From contig NZ_RHHM01000016.1 of the NCBI RefSeq assembly GCF_003846135.1, forward strand, positions 39,232-103,231: a stretch of 64,000 bases of DNA. The letters run 5' to 3'. Under the pieces are notes generated by a model. The model did not search any database and was not told the origin of the DNA. It saw only the letters and a program-made list of their open reading frames with translations. Position 1 is the stretch's first letter. Each line of letters opens with the position of its first letter. This DNA is from Erwinia psidii (GTDB lineage Bacteria > Pseudomonadota > Gammaproteobacteria > Enterobacterales > Enterobacteriaceae). The translations under genes were made by a program, and so were the position numbers. Positions 53,942-63,226 of this stretch are shown one piece after another.

Positions 53942-54999
53942 GCGAAGAGACGGCACAAAGTCTGACCATCCGTGCGCTGACGCGCCTGCCCGATCGCTTC
54001 TGGCAGGGCGTAACGCAGACACCGTGGCGTTACGATCTGTTCCAGCTGCTGCGGCGGCTGGATGCACAGGGTGGCGAGCGCTACCCGCTGGGCCGTGCGC
54101 CGTTACCGCGCCATGAGCCGCTGCGTATTGGCCAGGAACCGTCGCTGGCCTTCGCGCCCGCCACGCTGGCTCACGCGGCACCCCGTGAAAACAGTCCGCT
54201 GCATGAAATAACCATCACCAGTTTTGGCCTGTTTGGTCCCAATGGCCCGTTGCCCACGCACCTGACCGAATATGCCCGCGAACGGGTTTATCACCATCAG
54301 GACCACAGCTTTACCGCCTTTGCCGATCTGTTTCATCACCGGCTGACGCTGCTGTTTTACCGCGCCTGGGCCGATGCCCAGCCGACCGTCTCGCTCGACA
54401 GGGAAGATAATCGTCACGTTGAACGCTATCTCGCCAGCCTGATCGGTATGGGCCAGCCCGGTCAGCTGGAAAAAGGCAGCCTGAGCGATCATGCCCGTTA
54501 TGCGGTGGCGGGGCATCTGAGCCGTCACGGACGCGACGCGGAAGGATTGCAGAAGATCCTCTGTCATTACTTTAAGGTGCCGGTCACGCTGACGGAAAAC
54601 ATGCCGCACTGGCAGCCGGTTGATACGCGGGAGCGCGCACGGCTGGGGGCAGGAAGACGTATGCCAAGGCTCGGTGAATCGACGTTTCTTGGCGTGGCGG
54701 TGCGGGATGTACAGCATAAGTTTCGTATTGAGCTGGGACCGCTGTCGCTGACTACCTACAGTCGTTTTCTGCCGGGCCAGGCCTGGGCCGTACAGTTGCG
54801 CGACTGGGTACGGCAGTATCTTGGCATTGAGTTTGTCTGGGATGTTCGTCTGACGCTGGCGGCAGAAGAAGTCAAAGGCGTGACGCTGGGCGGTCCTGCC
54901 CGGCTGGGCTACAGCAGCTGGTTGGGAAATCAGACCAGCGTCCAGCCCAGGAGTGATTTGATCTTCAGCCCGGAACCGGCAGAACGTATTGGGATATAA
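53938..54999 (+). CDS. tssG: T6SS baseplate protein TssG
   Basis: A 353-residue VasB/ImpH protein: PWRYDLFQLLRRLDAQ, LRIGQEPSLAFAPATL, TSFGLFGPNGPLPTHLTEY, FADLFHHRLTLLFYRAW and RLGYSSWLG are all family hallmarks. ATG 53938 overlaps the tssF stop. The 3' end (from 54960) lies inside a 162-bp tandem duplication shared with the next gene's upstream region. Confidence 0.96.
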   Translation: MSEETAQSLTIRALTRLPDRFWQGVTQTPWRYDLFQLLRRLDAQGGERYPLGRAPLPRHEPLRIGQEPSLAFAPATLAHAAPRENSPLHEITITSFGLFGPNGPLPTHLTEYARERVYHHQDHSFTAFADLFHHRLTLLFYRAWADAQPTVSLDREDNRHVERYLASLIGMGQPGQLEKGSLSDHARYAVAGHLSRHGRDAEGLQKILCHYFKVPVTLTENMPHWQPVDTRERARLGAGRRMPRLGESTFLGVAVRDVQHKFRIELGPLSLTTYSRFLPGQAWAVQLRDWVRQYLGIEFVWDVRLTLAAEEVKGVTLGGPARLGYSSWLGNQTSVQPRSDLIFSPEPAERIGI

Positions 55000-55262
55000 T
55001 GCGTTGTTTTATATGCATATAACCGGGCGATGTGATGTTGACAGTAACGAGCAGAAAGGAAGAACTGAACAACGCGGTGAGACAGCTGAACGGGGTCAGT
55101 TGCGCAACTGCGTAAAGAGTTGATCTCCAGCCCGGAACCGGCAGAACGCATTGGGATATAATGCGTTGTTTTATATAAACATAACAGGGAGGTGTCATGT
55201 TTTCAGTAACGAGCAGAAAGGCAGAACTGCAGAACGCGGTGAGGCAGCTGAACGGGGTCAGT
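54960..55262 (+). repeat. 162-bp tandem duplication of tssG end and DUF4225 start
   Basis: Bases 54960–55100 repeat at 55122–55262 with a 162-bp offset. Each unit holds the tssG 3' end (CCCGGAACCGGCAGAACG), the spacer (GGGATATAATGCGTTGTTTT) and the first about 22 codons of the DUF4225 gene. In unit 1 the coding start (ATG 55035) runs into a stop at 55115, leaving a 26-codon relic. Confidence 0.88.
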
Positions 55263-55952
55263 AACGAAACCGGGCTGGTTTATCTTTCTTCAGGCGAGGC
55301 GCGTAGCGCATTCTTCAGGGAGATAAACGCATTAATCAATCACGTCACCCGCGAGGTGGATATCCACTGTATGTCGCTAAGCGGCGCGATCAAAACGCTG
55401 AATGAAGAGACGGCTTACCTGCGCCAGCAACAGTTTCAGCTGATGACCGGCAGAATGGTGTCCTATGCGGCGGTGGAGAAGCAGCGTCTCGATCGGCAGG
55501 TAAAGCTGACGCTTAAACAGGTTGGATTTGTCGGTGGTGGCGCACAGGTTTTTGGCGGTTTTGGCATTTGTGCCGCTTCTCTGGGAAGCTTTTGTGCTGG
55601 ATATGGTCTGCCGCTGGCGGTACACGGTATCAATAATGTTTATGAAAATGGTTACTATCTGCTTTACCGTAAGGATAAGTTTGGCTATACGCGACAGGCT
55701 TATCGCGCAATAGCCCATCGACTGGGATACAGCGAGAACCAGGCGGATATGGCTTTCAACGTTGTTGATATTGCTTTGTCCGGCTATGGCTTAACAAGGC
55801 CGGTATTAAGAGCGGATACCTTTCGTCTGTTTAGGCATATTAATACTGACTATATTCGGGGTTGGCAGGAAATGGGGCCGGTTCCTCTTATCGTCGAGAT
55901 GTCAGCAGACATAAGCACATCGACAGATATCTGGTTTTCAGGGAGAAAATAG
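55197..55952 (+). CDS. DUF4225 protein, candidate T6SS effector
   Basis: A 251-residue protein. The C-terminal half has the DUF4225 pattern: YRQ-like KFGYTRQAYRAIAHRLGY, then VVDIALSGYGLTRPVLRADTFRLFRHINTDYIRGW. A Gly-rich hydrophobic part precedes it (VGFVGGGAQVFGGFGICAASLGSFCAGYGLPLAV), suggesting membrane insertion. The N-terminus is helical and has no signal peptide. DUF4225 proteins are often found next to T6SS or Rhs genes. Position in the core operon, before a small membrane protein, makes an effector–immunity pair plausible. Activity is unknown. Confidence 0.75.
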   Translation: MFSVTSRKAELQNAVRQLNGVSNETGLVYLSSGEARSAFFREINALINHVTREVDIHCMSLSGAIKTLNEETAYLRQQQFQLMTGRMVSYAAVEKQRLDRQVKLTLKQVGFVGGGAQVFGGFGICAASLGSFCAGYGLPLAVHGINNVYENGYYLLYRKDKFGYTRQAYRAIAHRLGYSENQADMAFNVVDIALSGYGLTRPVLRADTFRLFRHINTDYIRGWQEMGPVPLIVEMSADISTSTDIWFSGRK

Positions 55953-55953
55953 C

Positions 55954-56310
55954 ATGTACAGCGAAGTAACCATAACCGACAGCAGCTGGCTGGTGACGCT
56001 GGGCTATTTTATTATCTCAATACTGGTGCTTATTCCTTTATATTTGCTGAGTTCAGAAAAGTTTCTGCATTTCCGCCACAGGTACAGGCTAAAAACCATA
56101 ATAATTTTGATGGCTGGCACACTTCAGTATTGTCTTGCAGCAAATGGGGTGGATGCTTTTTATCGCTTTTTTAATTATCCCGTATGGCATGATGAAGCAA
56201 CCATTCGTTTCTCTGCCATCGCATTTTTTCTTGTCTACGCGCTGTTTATGGCTGACTGGAAAAGCATCACCACAAAGAAAAAAAAGACGGAAGAAAACAG
56301 TAAACGCTAA
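55954..56310 (+). CDS. Small three-helix membrane protein, candidate immunity protein
   Basis: A 118-residue protein with three hydrophobic segments (LGYFIISILVLIPLYLLS, IIILMAGTLQYCLAANG, and FSAIAFFLVYALFMADW) and a Lys-rich cytoplasmic tail (KKKKTEENSKR). It starts 1 bp after the DUF4225 stop, so it is co-translated. An inner-membrane partner next to a membrane-active effector candidate would fit an immunity role. No family recognised. Confidence 0.65.
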   Translation: MYSEVTITDSSWLVTLGYFIISILVLIPLYLLSSEKFLHFRHRYRLKTIIILMAGTLQYCLAANGVDAFYRFFNYPVWHDEATIRFSAIAFFLVYALFMADWKSITTKKKKTEENSKR

Positions 56311-56449
56311 TACCACCCTGCAAAGCCTGAACCGTTTCACCTTTAATTAAACACGAGTCCCTCCGGCTCTGAACCTGCCAGCCAGAAATACACCCGGCTG
56401 ATGGGTTCATCCCCTTTTATCAACAGCATCACTACCACTGAGAAAAACC

Positions 56450-59065
56450 ATGTCAGAGATCAGCCGTGCCGTGTTATTCGGCAAACTGGATACGCTGTTA
56501 TTTACCTCGCTGGAAAGTGCTACCGCGTTTTGTAAACTGCGTGGCAACCCTTATGTTGAGCTGGTGCACTGGCTGCATCAGCTTATGCAGCATCAGGATG
56601 GTGATTTGCAACAGCTGATCCGCTATTTTTCACTGGATGAAGATGCGCTGACGAAAGATATTACCGCCGCGCTGGATCGTCTGCCGCGGGGTGCCAGTGC
56701 GGTATCCGATTTGTCAGAACACATTGACAGCGCCGTGGAACGCGCCTGGGTTTATGGCTCGCTGAAGTTTGGCGTGCAGCAAATCCGTGGCGGCCATCTG
56801 TTGATCGGCATGTTGAAAACCTTCAACCTCGCCAACCTGCTGAAAGGCATCTCTGCCCAGTTCAGCCGCATCAACACCGATACGCTGCTTGAACAGTTTG
56901 ACAGCGTGCTGGCCAACAGCAAAGAAGCCCAGCAGGTGACGTCTGCACCGGCTGACGCGAATATGGCCGTACCGCAACAGAAAGGCACGCTGGCGCAATA
57001 TGCCCAGGATCTCACCGCGCGGGCGCGTGAAGGGAAAATTGACCCGGTGGCAGGGCGCGACGAAGAAATCCGTCAGATGGTGGATATTCTGATGCGTCGT
57101 CGGCAGAACAACCCGTTGCTGACCGGTGAGGCGGGCGTGGGCAAAACGGCGGTGGTCGAAGGGCTGGCCCTGCGTCTGGCGGCAGGCGATGTGCCGCAGC
57201 CGCTACAGGATGTACAGCTGTGGCTGCTGGATATCGGCATGTTGCAGGCCGGCGCGGGCATGAAAGGTGAATTTGAGGCGCGTCTTCAGGCGTTGATCAA
57301 TGAAGTACAGTCCAGCCCGACGCCGATCATTCTGTTTATTGATGAAATCCACACGCTGGTGGGCGCCGGGGGGCAACAGGGCACCGGGGACGCGGCCAAC
57401 CTGCTCAAGCCCGCGCTGGCGCGCGGTCAGCTCCGCACCATCGGGGCTACCACCTGGGCGGAGTACAAAAAATACATTGAGAAAGATCCTGCCCTGACGC
57501 GCCGTTTCCAGACCGTACAGGTCGCAGAGCCGGACGAGGAAAAAGCACTGCTGATGCTGCGGAGCACCGTCAGCCCGCTGGAAAAACACCATCGGGTGCT
57601 GCTGCTGGATGAGGCGGTGGCCGCCGCCGTGAAGCTGTCGCACCGCTATATTCCGGCCCGTCAGCTGCCGGATAAAGCCGTTGCGTTGCTGGATACCGCC
57701 TGCGCCCGCGTGGCGGTCAGCCAGAGCGCACAGCCGCCGCAGCTGGAAGACTGTCAGCACCGCATCCACGCGCTGGAAATCGAAAAAGAGATCGCCGGGC
57801 GTGAAGCGAAAGTGGCGATTGGCGATCCTGCCCGCGTGGAGAAACTCGACCAGCAGCTTGCTGAACTGGCTGTCCTGCGCGCTCAACTGAGCGATCGCTG
57901 GCAGGCAGAGCGTGGGCTGGTGGATGAGATTATCGCCCTGCGCGCCGGACTGCACGACGACGACGCACAGGACATGGCCGCTCTCCACCAACAGCTTACT
58001 GAGCGGCAGCAGCAGCTGAAAGTATTGCAGGGCGACGCGCCGCTACTCTTTGCCGCGGTGGATGCCAACGTGGTGGCGGCGGTGGTGTCTGACTGGACCG
58101 GTATCCCGCTGGGACGCATGGTGAAGAATGAGATCGACGCGGTGCTGAAACTGGCCGACACGCTCAATGAACGTGTCATTGGTCAGCGCCATGGGCTGGA
58201 TCTGATCGCCAAACGTGTCCGTACCTCCCGTGCGCGTCTTGACGATCCCAACAAACCGGTGGGCGTCTTTATGCTCTGCGGCCCTTCCGGCGTGGGTAAA
58301 ACCGAAACGGCGCTGGCGCTGGCGGAAACGCTGTACGGCGGTGAACAGAATATTATCACCATTAATATGAGCGAGTTCCAGGAGGCGCATACCGTTTCCA
58401 CGCTGAAGGGGGCGCCGCCGGGCTATGTCGGCTACGGCGAGGGTGGCGTGCTGACCGAAGCGGTGCGTCGCCGTCCCTACAGCGTGGTACTGCTCGACGA
58501 AATTGAAAAGGCGCACCCGGATGTGCATGAAATCTTTTTCCAGGTGTTCGACAAAGGCTGGATGGAAGACGGCGAAGGACGGCACATTGATTTTCGCAAC
58601 ACGCTGATTATCCTGACCTCTAACGTCGGTACACAGCTAATCAGCGCCATGTGTGCCGATCCTGAACTGATACCGGAACCGGAGGCATTAGCCACCGCGT
58701 TGCGTCCACCGTTGCTGGAAGTATTCCCGCCCGCCCTGCTGGGCCGTCTGCTGGTGGTGCCATACTATCCGCTGAGTGACGAGATGCTGGCCAGCATTGT
58801 CCGCCTACAGTTGAAACGTATTCAGCTCCGCCTGGAGCAAAATCACGGTATTGTTTCCGAGGTGGACGACAGCGTGATTACGCAGATCGTCCAGCGTTGC
58901 ACCGAAGTGGAATCCGGTGGCCGTATGGTCGACGCGATTCTTACCAATACCCTGCTACCGCAAATGAGCCAGATGTTGCTCAGTGCCAGCGCGCGCGATG
59001 AGCAGTATCGTCGCCTGCGTGTCACCCTACAACAGGGTGAATTCCAGTGTCAGTTTGAGGCGTGA
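56450..59065 (+). CDS. tssH: T6SS sheath-disassembly ATPase TssH (ClpV)
   Basis: An 871-residue AAA+ unfoldase of the ClpV type. It has an N-terminal TssC-binding domain, Walker A1 GEAGVGKT at 226–233, a coiled-coil middle (residues about 430–540), and Walker A2 GPSGVGKT near 611–618 with Walker B VVLLDEIEKAH. It recycles contracted sheath. The kinase gene follows immediately; its upstream GTG would overlap the tssH stop. Confidence 0.97.
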   Translation: MSEISRAVLFGKLDTLLFTSLESATAFCKLRGNPYVELVHWLHQLMQHQDGDLQQLIRYFSLDEDALTKDITAALDRLPRGASAVSDLSEHIDSAVERAWVYGSLKFGVQQIRGGHLLIGMLKTFNLANLLKGISAQFSRINTDTLLEQFDSVLANSKEAQQVTSAPADANMAVPQQKGTLAQYAQDLTARAREGKIDPVAGRDEEIRQMVDILMRRRQNNPLLTGEAGVGKTAVVEGLALRLAAGDVPQPLQDVQLWLLDIGMLQAGAGMKGEFEARLQALINEVQSSPTPIILFIDEIHTLVGAGGQQGTGDAANLLKPALARGQLRTIGATTWAEYKKYIEKDPALTRRFQTVQVAEPDEEKALLMLRSTVSPLEKHHRVLLLDEAVAAAVKLSHRYIPARQLPDKAVALLDTACARVAVSQSAQPPQLEDCQHRIHALEIEKEIAGREAKVAIGDPARVEKLDQQLAELAVLRAQLSDRWQAERGLVDEIIALRAGLHDDDAQDMAALHQQLTERQQQLKVLQGDAPLLFAAVDANVVAAVVSDWTGIPLGRMVKNEIDAVLKLADTLNERVIGQRHGLDLIAKRVRTSRARLDDPNKPVGVFMLCGPSGVGKTETALALAETLYGGEQNIITINMSEFQEAHTVSTLKGAPPGYVGYGEGGVLTEAVRRRPYSVVLLDEIEKAHPDVHEIFFQVFDKGWMEDGEGRHIDFRNTLIILTSNVGTQLISAMCADPELIPEPEALATALRPPLLEVFPPALLGRLLVVPYYPLSDEMLASIVRLQLKRIQLRLEQNHGIVSEVDDSVITQIVQRCTEVESGGRMVDAILTNTLLPQMSQMLLSASARDEQYRRLRVTLQQGEFQCQFEA

Positions 59066-59094
59066 AGCCCTTAACCATCAGAGAGTTATCAACT

Positions 59095-60585
59095 ATGTCA
59101 GAACAAGATACTCCGCGGACGATCCCTAACGCTTTGCCGGTGGGCTACCGCTTTAACGAGTTTGAAATCAAGGAAGTGATTGGCGGAGGCGGCTTTGGTA
59201 TCGTTTACCGCGCCTGGGATCACCAGCTTGAGCGTACCATCGCCATTAAAGAATTTATGCCGACCTCACTGGCGGTACGCAGTGACGATCTTACCCTGGT
59301 GCTGCGAAGTGAACGCTTCAGCAAAACGTTTCACGCCGGACTGAACAGTTTTATTCAGGAAGCGCGGCTGCTGGCCCGTTTCAATCATCCTAACCTGCTG
59401 CACGTTTTGCGCTTCTGGGTGCAGAACGATACCGCCTACATGGGCACCGCGTTCTATACCGGTACTACGCTGTCACAGCTGCATCTCACCCGCCCGGAGA
59501 TGATCAGCGAAGCGTGGATCCGTTGCCTGCTGCCGCCGCTGTTCGGTGCCATCAACACCATCCACCAGGAAGGTTATCTGCACCGCGATATCTCGCTGGA
59601 TAATATCCAGATCCAGGAAAATGGCGTGCCGGTGCTGCTGGACTTTGGCTCTGCCCGTAAGGCGATTGGCAACCTCTCTGACGAAACGGAAACCATGCTC
59701 AAGCCGGGTTTTGCACCGATAGAGCAGTACAGCGATGATAACGAGAGTGAGCAGGGAACCTGGACCGATATTTATGCTCTGGGAGCGGTGCTGCATACGC
59801 TGATTGTCGGATCGCCTCCGCCGGTAAGTGTGGTGCGCAGCATCGAGGATAACTATCAGCCGCTGGCTAAACTGCGTCCGGCGGGCTACTCGCTGCCGCT
59901 GCTTCATGCCATCGACCGGGCGTTGCAACTGCAACCGGAAGACCGACCTCAGACCGTTGATCAACTGGCGGCATTGATGGAACTGCCACCGACCGATATC
60001 AATGCGAGCCACGAAGTGAATGTCAGCGGGCCGGGTACCATGCTGGTGCCGGTGGAGCCTGAACCTGCCGCCGCCACCGCCAGCACGCCGCCGGCCACCC
60101 CCGCGAAGCGTTTTCTGATGCCGGGACTGATTGCCGCCGGGGTGCTGGTGGGCATTGGCGTTGGCGCGATGATTGCCGGGGGCAGCAGCGATACCCAGGC
60201 GCAAAGTGCATCGACAGCCCCGGCGGAAACAACATCTTCAGCGTCCGGGCAGCCGACGGCCACAAGGTCGCCACCGCCAGCAGAAACCGCCAGTACCAAC
60301 GTGGCTGCTTCTGACGCGGCAACGGCACAAAGTAATGAACCTGCAAAACCGTCCGCGCCACCGCCCCCGGCACCGATTGCCCAGGTGTATATTCGCCTGC
60401 AACCCGGCGATCGGGTAGCGATGAACGGCAGCCCACAGGCGTTGGTACCTGCACCAAATGGCTTTGCCATGTTGCAGCTGGCACCGGGTGATTACCGCTT
60501 CAGCATCAGCAATGATGGCCACACCCGTGACCAGAATATTACCGTCGATCGTGAAGGTGTGTGGTTGCTCAACCCACAGGGTTAA
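59095..60585 (+). CDS. ppkA: T6SS membrane-anchored Ser/Thr kinase (PpkA-like)
   Basis: A 496-residue kinase. The catalytic domain has the Gly loop VIGGGGFGIVYRA at residues 28–40, Lys in IAIKEFM, HRDISLDNIQ (catalytic loop, Ser replacing the usual Lys neighbour) and DFGSARK. A Pro/Ala linker and a membrane helix (MPGLIAAGVLVGIGVGAMIA, near residues 340–360) lead to a periplasmic PEGA-like domain (VYIRLQPGDRVAMNG). It phosphorylates the FHA protein and counteracts PppA and TagF. ATG 59095 is preferred to GTG 59062 because of AGAGAG upstream. Confidence 0.93.
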   Translation: MSEQDTPRTIPNALPVGYRFNEFEIKEVIGGGGFGIVYRAWDHQLERTIAIKEFMPTSLAVRSDDLTLVLRSERFSKTFHAGLNSFIQEARLLARFNHPNLLHVLRFWVQNDTAYMGTAFYTGTTLSQLHLTRPEMISEAWIRCLLPPLFGAINTIHQEGYLHRDISLDNIQIQENGVPVLLDFGSARKAIGNLSDETETMLKPGFAPIEQYSDDNESEQGTWTDIYALGAVLHTLIVGSPPPVSVVRSIEDNYQPLAKLRPAGYSLPLLHAIDRALQLQPEDRPQTVDQLAALMELPPTDINASHEVNVSGPGTMLVPVEPEPAAATASTPPATPAKRFLMPGLIAAGVLVGIGVGAMIAGGSSDTQAQSASTAPAETTSSASGQPTATRSPPPAETASTNVAASDAATAQSNEPAKPSAPPPPAPIAQVYIRLQPGDRVAMNGSPQALVPAPNGFAMLQLAPGDYRFSISNDGHTRDQNITVDREGVWLLNPQG

Positions 60586-60596
60586 TCTTTTTTAAC

Positions 60597-60760
60597 CAAC
60601 CGGCAGGCATATTCTGCCGTTGCAGTCAGTTCGGGACATCATCGTCCCGCTGCCGACAGATAAAGTACGGTTCTGGAAACTGAACGGCAGTGTGGCTGTC
60701 CCGACGCAGGGGCTGTTATGCGGCACACACCGGCTGAATGGCAACAACGTGAAAAAGACA
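60597..60760 (+). pseudogene. Decayed vgrG 5' end
   Basis: This stretch aligns with the intact vgrG start region at 63627–63890: the hairpin CGGCAG–CTGCCG, CAGTCAGTTCGGGA, TTCTGGAAACTGAACGGCAG and then, after a deletion of about 100 bp, CCGACGCAGGGGCTGTT and CACCGGCTGAATGGCAAC. The start codon and reading frame are lost. It shows that vgrG once followed the kinase gene directly and was later displaced or duplicated. Confidence 0.8.
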
Positions 60761-61142
60761 TATTTCTGGGGGGGAGTAAAAAATATTTATACGGCCCCGG
60801 ATTGTGTCAATGATGCCACATCTGTCGTTGCATCAAGGCTGAAAGCCTTCGGTTTTAATATTTACATTTTGGTCTTTAACTCACTGCACGTTGTAACGGA
60901 TATAATGTTCGGCACTGAGATAAAAGCAGATGGCATGCGATAAATCTGCGGTTATATTACTTTCCCCAGTTTATCGATATATATGGCATCTGCTGGCGTT
61001 ACAAAGTATTTGGCTGTTTGGTCGTTAAGTTATGAAAAAGGTGAGTGACCGTTTGCATCATTTCTTATTAACGCAATGATTTCAGCCACTGCCTGCTAAT
61101 TTCATCCAGACAGGTTTACCACGACAATAACCAGAAAAGACT
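60761..61142. other. Gene-free stretch after the vgrG relic
   Basis: A frame that begins in the vgrG relic continues to 60943, but past the relic it has no recognised motif. The rest is AT-rich, up to the ADP-ribosylglycohydrolase start. Its promoter is probably in this part. Nothing else is supported. Confidence 0.4.
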
Positions 61143-62237
61143 ATGATCGATCTCCGAACGCAAACCGCCACGCTCGAACACTACGTTCGTGATAATTACT
61201 CCCGGCATTTTCCGACTGAATTTACGGCGCAGGCTATCAGTCTGGAAAATTTCCGGCTGGATTACCAGCCCTGGCTTACAGGTGAAATACCCCTACCGGC
61301 CTGGCTGCAATCAACGCCACCGTTTGCCGATCGGGAAACTTTGCGCGACCGGGCCAAAGGGGCTTTGGTGGGGCTTGCAGTTGGCGATGCGGTAGGCACC
61401 ACGCTGGAGTTTCTCCCGCGCGACCAGCACGTCGTCACCGATATGGTTGGGGGCGGGCCTTTCGCCCTGCGTCCGGGCGACTGGACCGACGATACCACCA
61501 TGGCGCTTTGCCTGGCGGAAACTTATCTCTACAAAGACTGCCTGGATCTGACGGATTTCCGTAATCGCATGGTGAACTGGTATCGACACGGCGTGAACAG
61601 CGTCACAGGGGTCTGTTTCGATATCGGGGGAGCGACACGCTTTGCACTGGAACAGTTTCTCTCACAGGGTGCGGAGTGGTTTGGTAATACCGATCCCGGC
61701 ACTGCCGGTAACGCCGCCATCATTCGTCTGGCACCGGCGGTTATCTTCCGGCGTCACTCGCTGTTACACACGTTGCACGATGCACAACAGCAGGGGCGGG
61801 CGACGCATGGTGCGGTTGAATCGCTTGATGCCAGCCGCTTACTGGGGCTGATACTACACCAATTGCTGAACGGTGCGGATAAACAGCGTGCGTTATCGCC
61901 GCATCTTTGCCCGTTCAACGCCCGCACGGCGCTGATTAACGCAGGGGAGTATCAGCATAAAAGCCGGGAGCAGATCCGCTCAAGCGGCTACGTCATTGAC
62001 ATGCTGGAAGCTGCCATGTGGGCGGTGTGGCACACCGATAACTTCCGTGATGCAGTCCTGCTTGCCGCTAACCTTGCTGACGATGCCGACAGTGTGGCGG
62101 CCACTGCCGGACAAATTGCCGGGGCGTTGTATGGCTATTCAGGCATCCCGTTGGCATGGCGCAACAGGCTGGCTGAAGGATCCCGAATCGTCACTCTGGC
62201 CGAAGAGCTGTTTAAGCGCGCGCCATTGCATGAATGA
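61143..62237 (+). CDS. ADP-ribosylglycohydrolase with N-terminal extension (Tri1-like immunity candidate)
   Basis: A 364-residue protein. From residue 68 it is an ADP-ribosylglycohydrolase (DraG/ARH family): GALVGLAVGDAVGTTLEF, then GDWTDDTTMAL near 115–121 and NLADDADSVAATAGQIAGALYG near 312, which supply the metal ligands. Residues 1–67 form an extension (TLEHYVRDNYSRHFPTEF and PWLTGEIPLPAWLQ) not needed for catalysis. In T6SS immunity proteins of the Tri1 type, such an extension blocks the active site of the ADP-ribosyltransferase effector, while the hydrolase reverses the modification. The downstream frameshifted gene with ART-like motifs is the natural partner. Immunity role is inferred. 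Confidence 0.85.
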   Translation: MIDLRTQTATLEHYVRDNYSRHFPTEFTAQAISLENFRLDYQPWLTGEIPLPAWLQSTPPFADRETLRDRAKGALVGLAVGDAVGTTLEFLPRDQHVVTDMVGGGPFALRPGDWTDDTTMALCLAETYLYKDCLDLTDFRNRMVNWYRHGVNSVTGVCFDIGGATRFALEQFLSQGAEWFGNTDPGTAGNAAIIRLAPAVIFRRHSLLHTLHDAQQQGRATHGAVESLDASRLLGLILHQLLNGADKQRALSPHLCPFNARTALINAGEYQHKSREQIRSSGYVIDMLEAAMWAVWHTDNFRDAVLLAANLADDADSVAATAGQIAGALYGYSGIPLAWRNRLAEGSRIVTLAEELFKRAPLHE

Positions 62238-62309
62238 AATATTGCGCGGCAGGACAAATTATATCGGTGATGGATTGTCATTGACCTCATCGGCCACCGC
62301 TATTCTCCG

Positions 62310-63226
62310 TTGGATTTTTTTATGGTACGCCGCCACTATCGCCCGATAAGTGATTCGACATTGGGCGGGAAAATTATTAAAGACCGGCCACATCAGAAGG
62401 GAATAATTATTCTGCTGACGTGGAATACACTTAATATTATAACTGAGAGGGTGATACCCAATGGTCGATTACATTTACATATTACTAAAAAGCGCGTGGC
62501 ATTTGATAATATCAAAACGCAAGGTCTGATGCCGGCTGCAAAATTATCGGGGGCATCGGTTGCCCAGCGCGAGGGAACCTTTGCCGCTGAACGTGAAAAA
62601 AGTATTGAGAAAAAAGCGCAATCCAAACTGACCTCATCTGTTTCCTATGGCATAGGACGCGGTTATAGCCCTGAACAGATAAAAATAAGCACTATGCGCC
62701 TGATGCTGTCTCGTTTGATGTAAATACAGAACGGGATCGTGCCTATGAAATGTTAAGAGATATCGAACAGGACTTTTATAAAAAATCCTTCCCGGCGATT
62801 GCAGGAGCAAAACCTCCCGCAAGCGATCTGAAAAACAGAAATCTTAAACGAACACTGGCAGAGGAAATGTATCGTGGCGATTCAGGGCATCCGTTATGCA
62901 GATTTGCCAGGAAAATAACCGAGTTCGAGTACGCCATCGAGGAACAGGTGACCTCTAATCATATTTATTTTTTTCAGGAAAATGGCGCGGAAGCGTTTTA
63001 TGACAAATACACCAGGCATCATGGTGGGGGAATACAATGCAGAGTGCTCCGGGTGAAAAGTGATGCCGTTAACCATCTTGAAAAGGACCAGGCCGAGGAA
63101 AAAGGATATATGACCAGAGAATCGGTATTACCTGGATCTATTGAAATCTATAATGCTGAGGGAAACCCGTTTCATTCCGGGGAAGAAGAAAAATGGCTGA
63201 GTATCGCCACGGCGGCCGAAAGTTAA
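62310..63226 (+). pseudogene. Frameshifted ADP-ribosyltransferase-like effector gene
   Basis: Two frames make one protein of about 300 residues. The first (62310–62723) has LHLHITKKRVAFDNIKTQGLM, like the H-x-T and I-xx-GL motif of ADP-ribosyltransferase folds. The second (from about 62675 to 63226) has HIYFFQENGAEAFYDKY, CRVLRVKSDAV and RESVLPGSIEIY, like the ART core and a C-terminal Glu. The frame breaks at an A run (62680–62684); one added A restores IKNKHYAPDAVSFD. No delivery domain is seen, so it may be a displaced C-terminal toxin part. The ART call is by motif and by the ADP-ribosylglycohydrolase next to it. Confidence 0.55.

Noticed and set aside
55035..55115. 26-codon frame upstream of the DUF4225 gene
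   Set aside because: It is the truncated first unit of the tandem duplication, not a gene on its own.
60620..60943. 107-residue frame after the kinase gene
   Set aside because: Its first part is the decayed vgrG start in a damaged frame, and the remainder has no recognisable domain.
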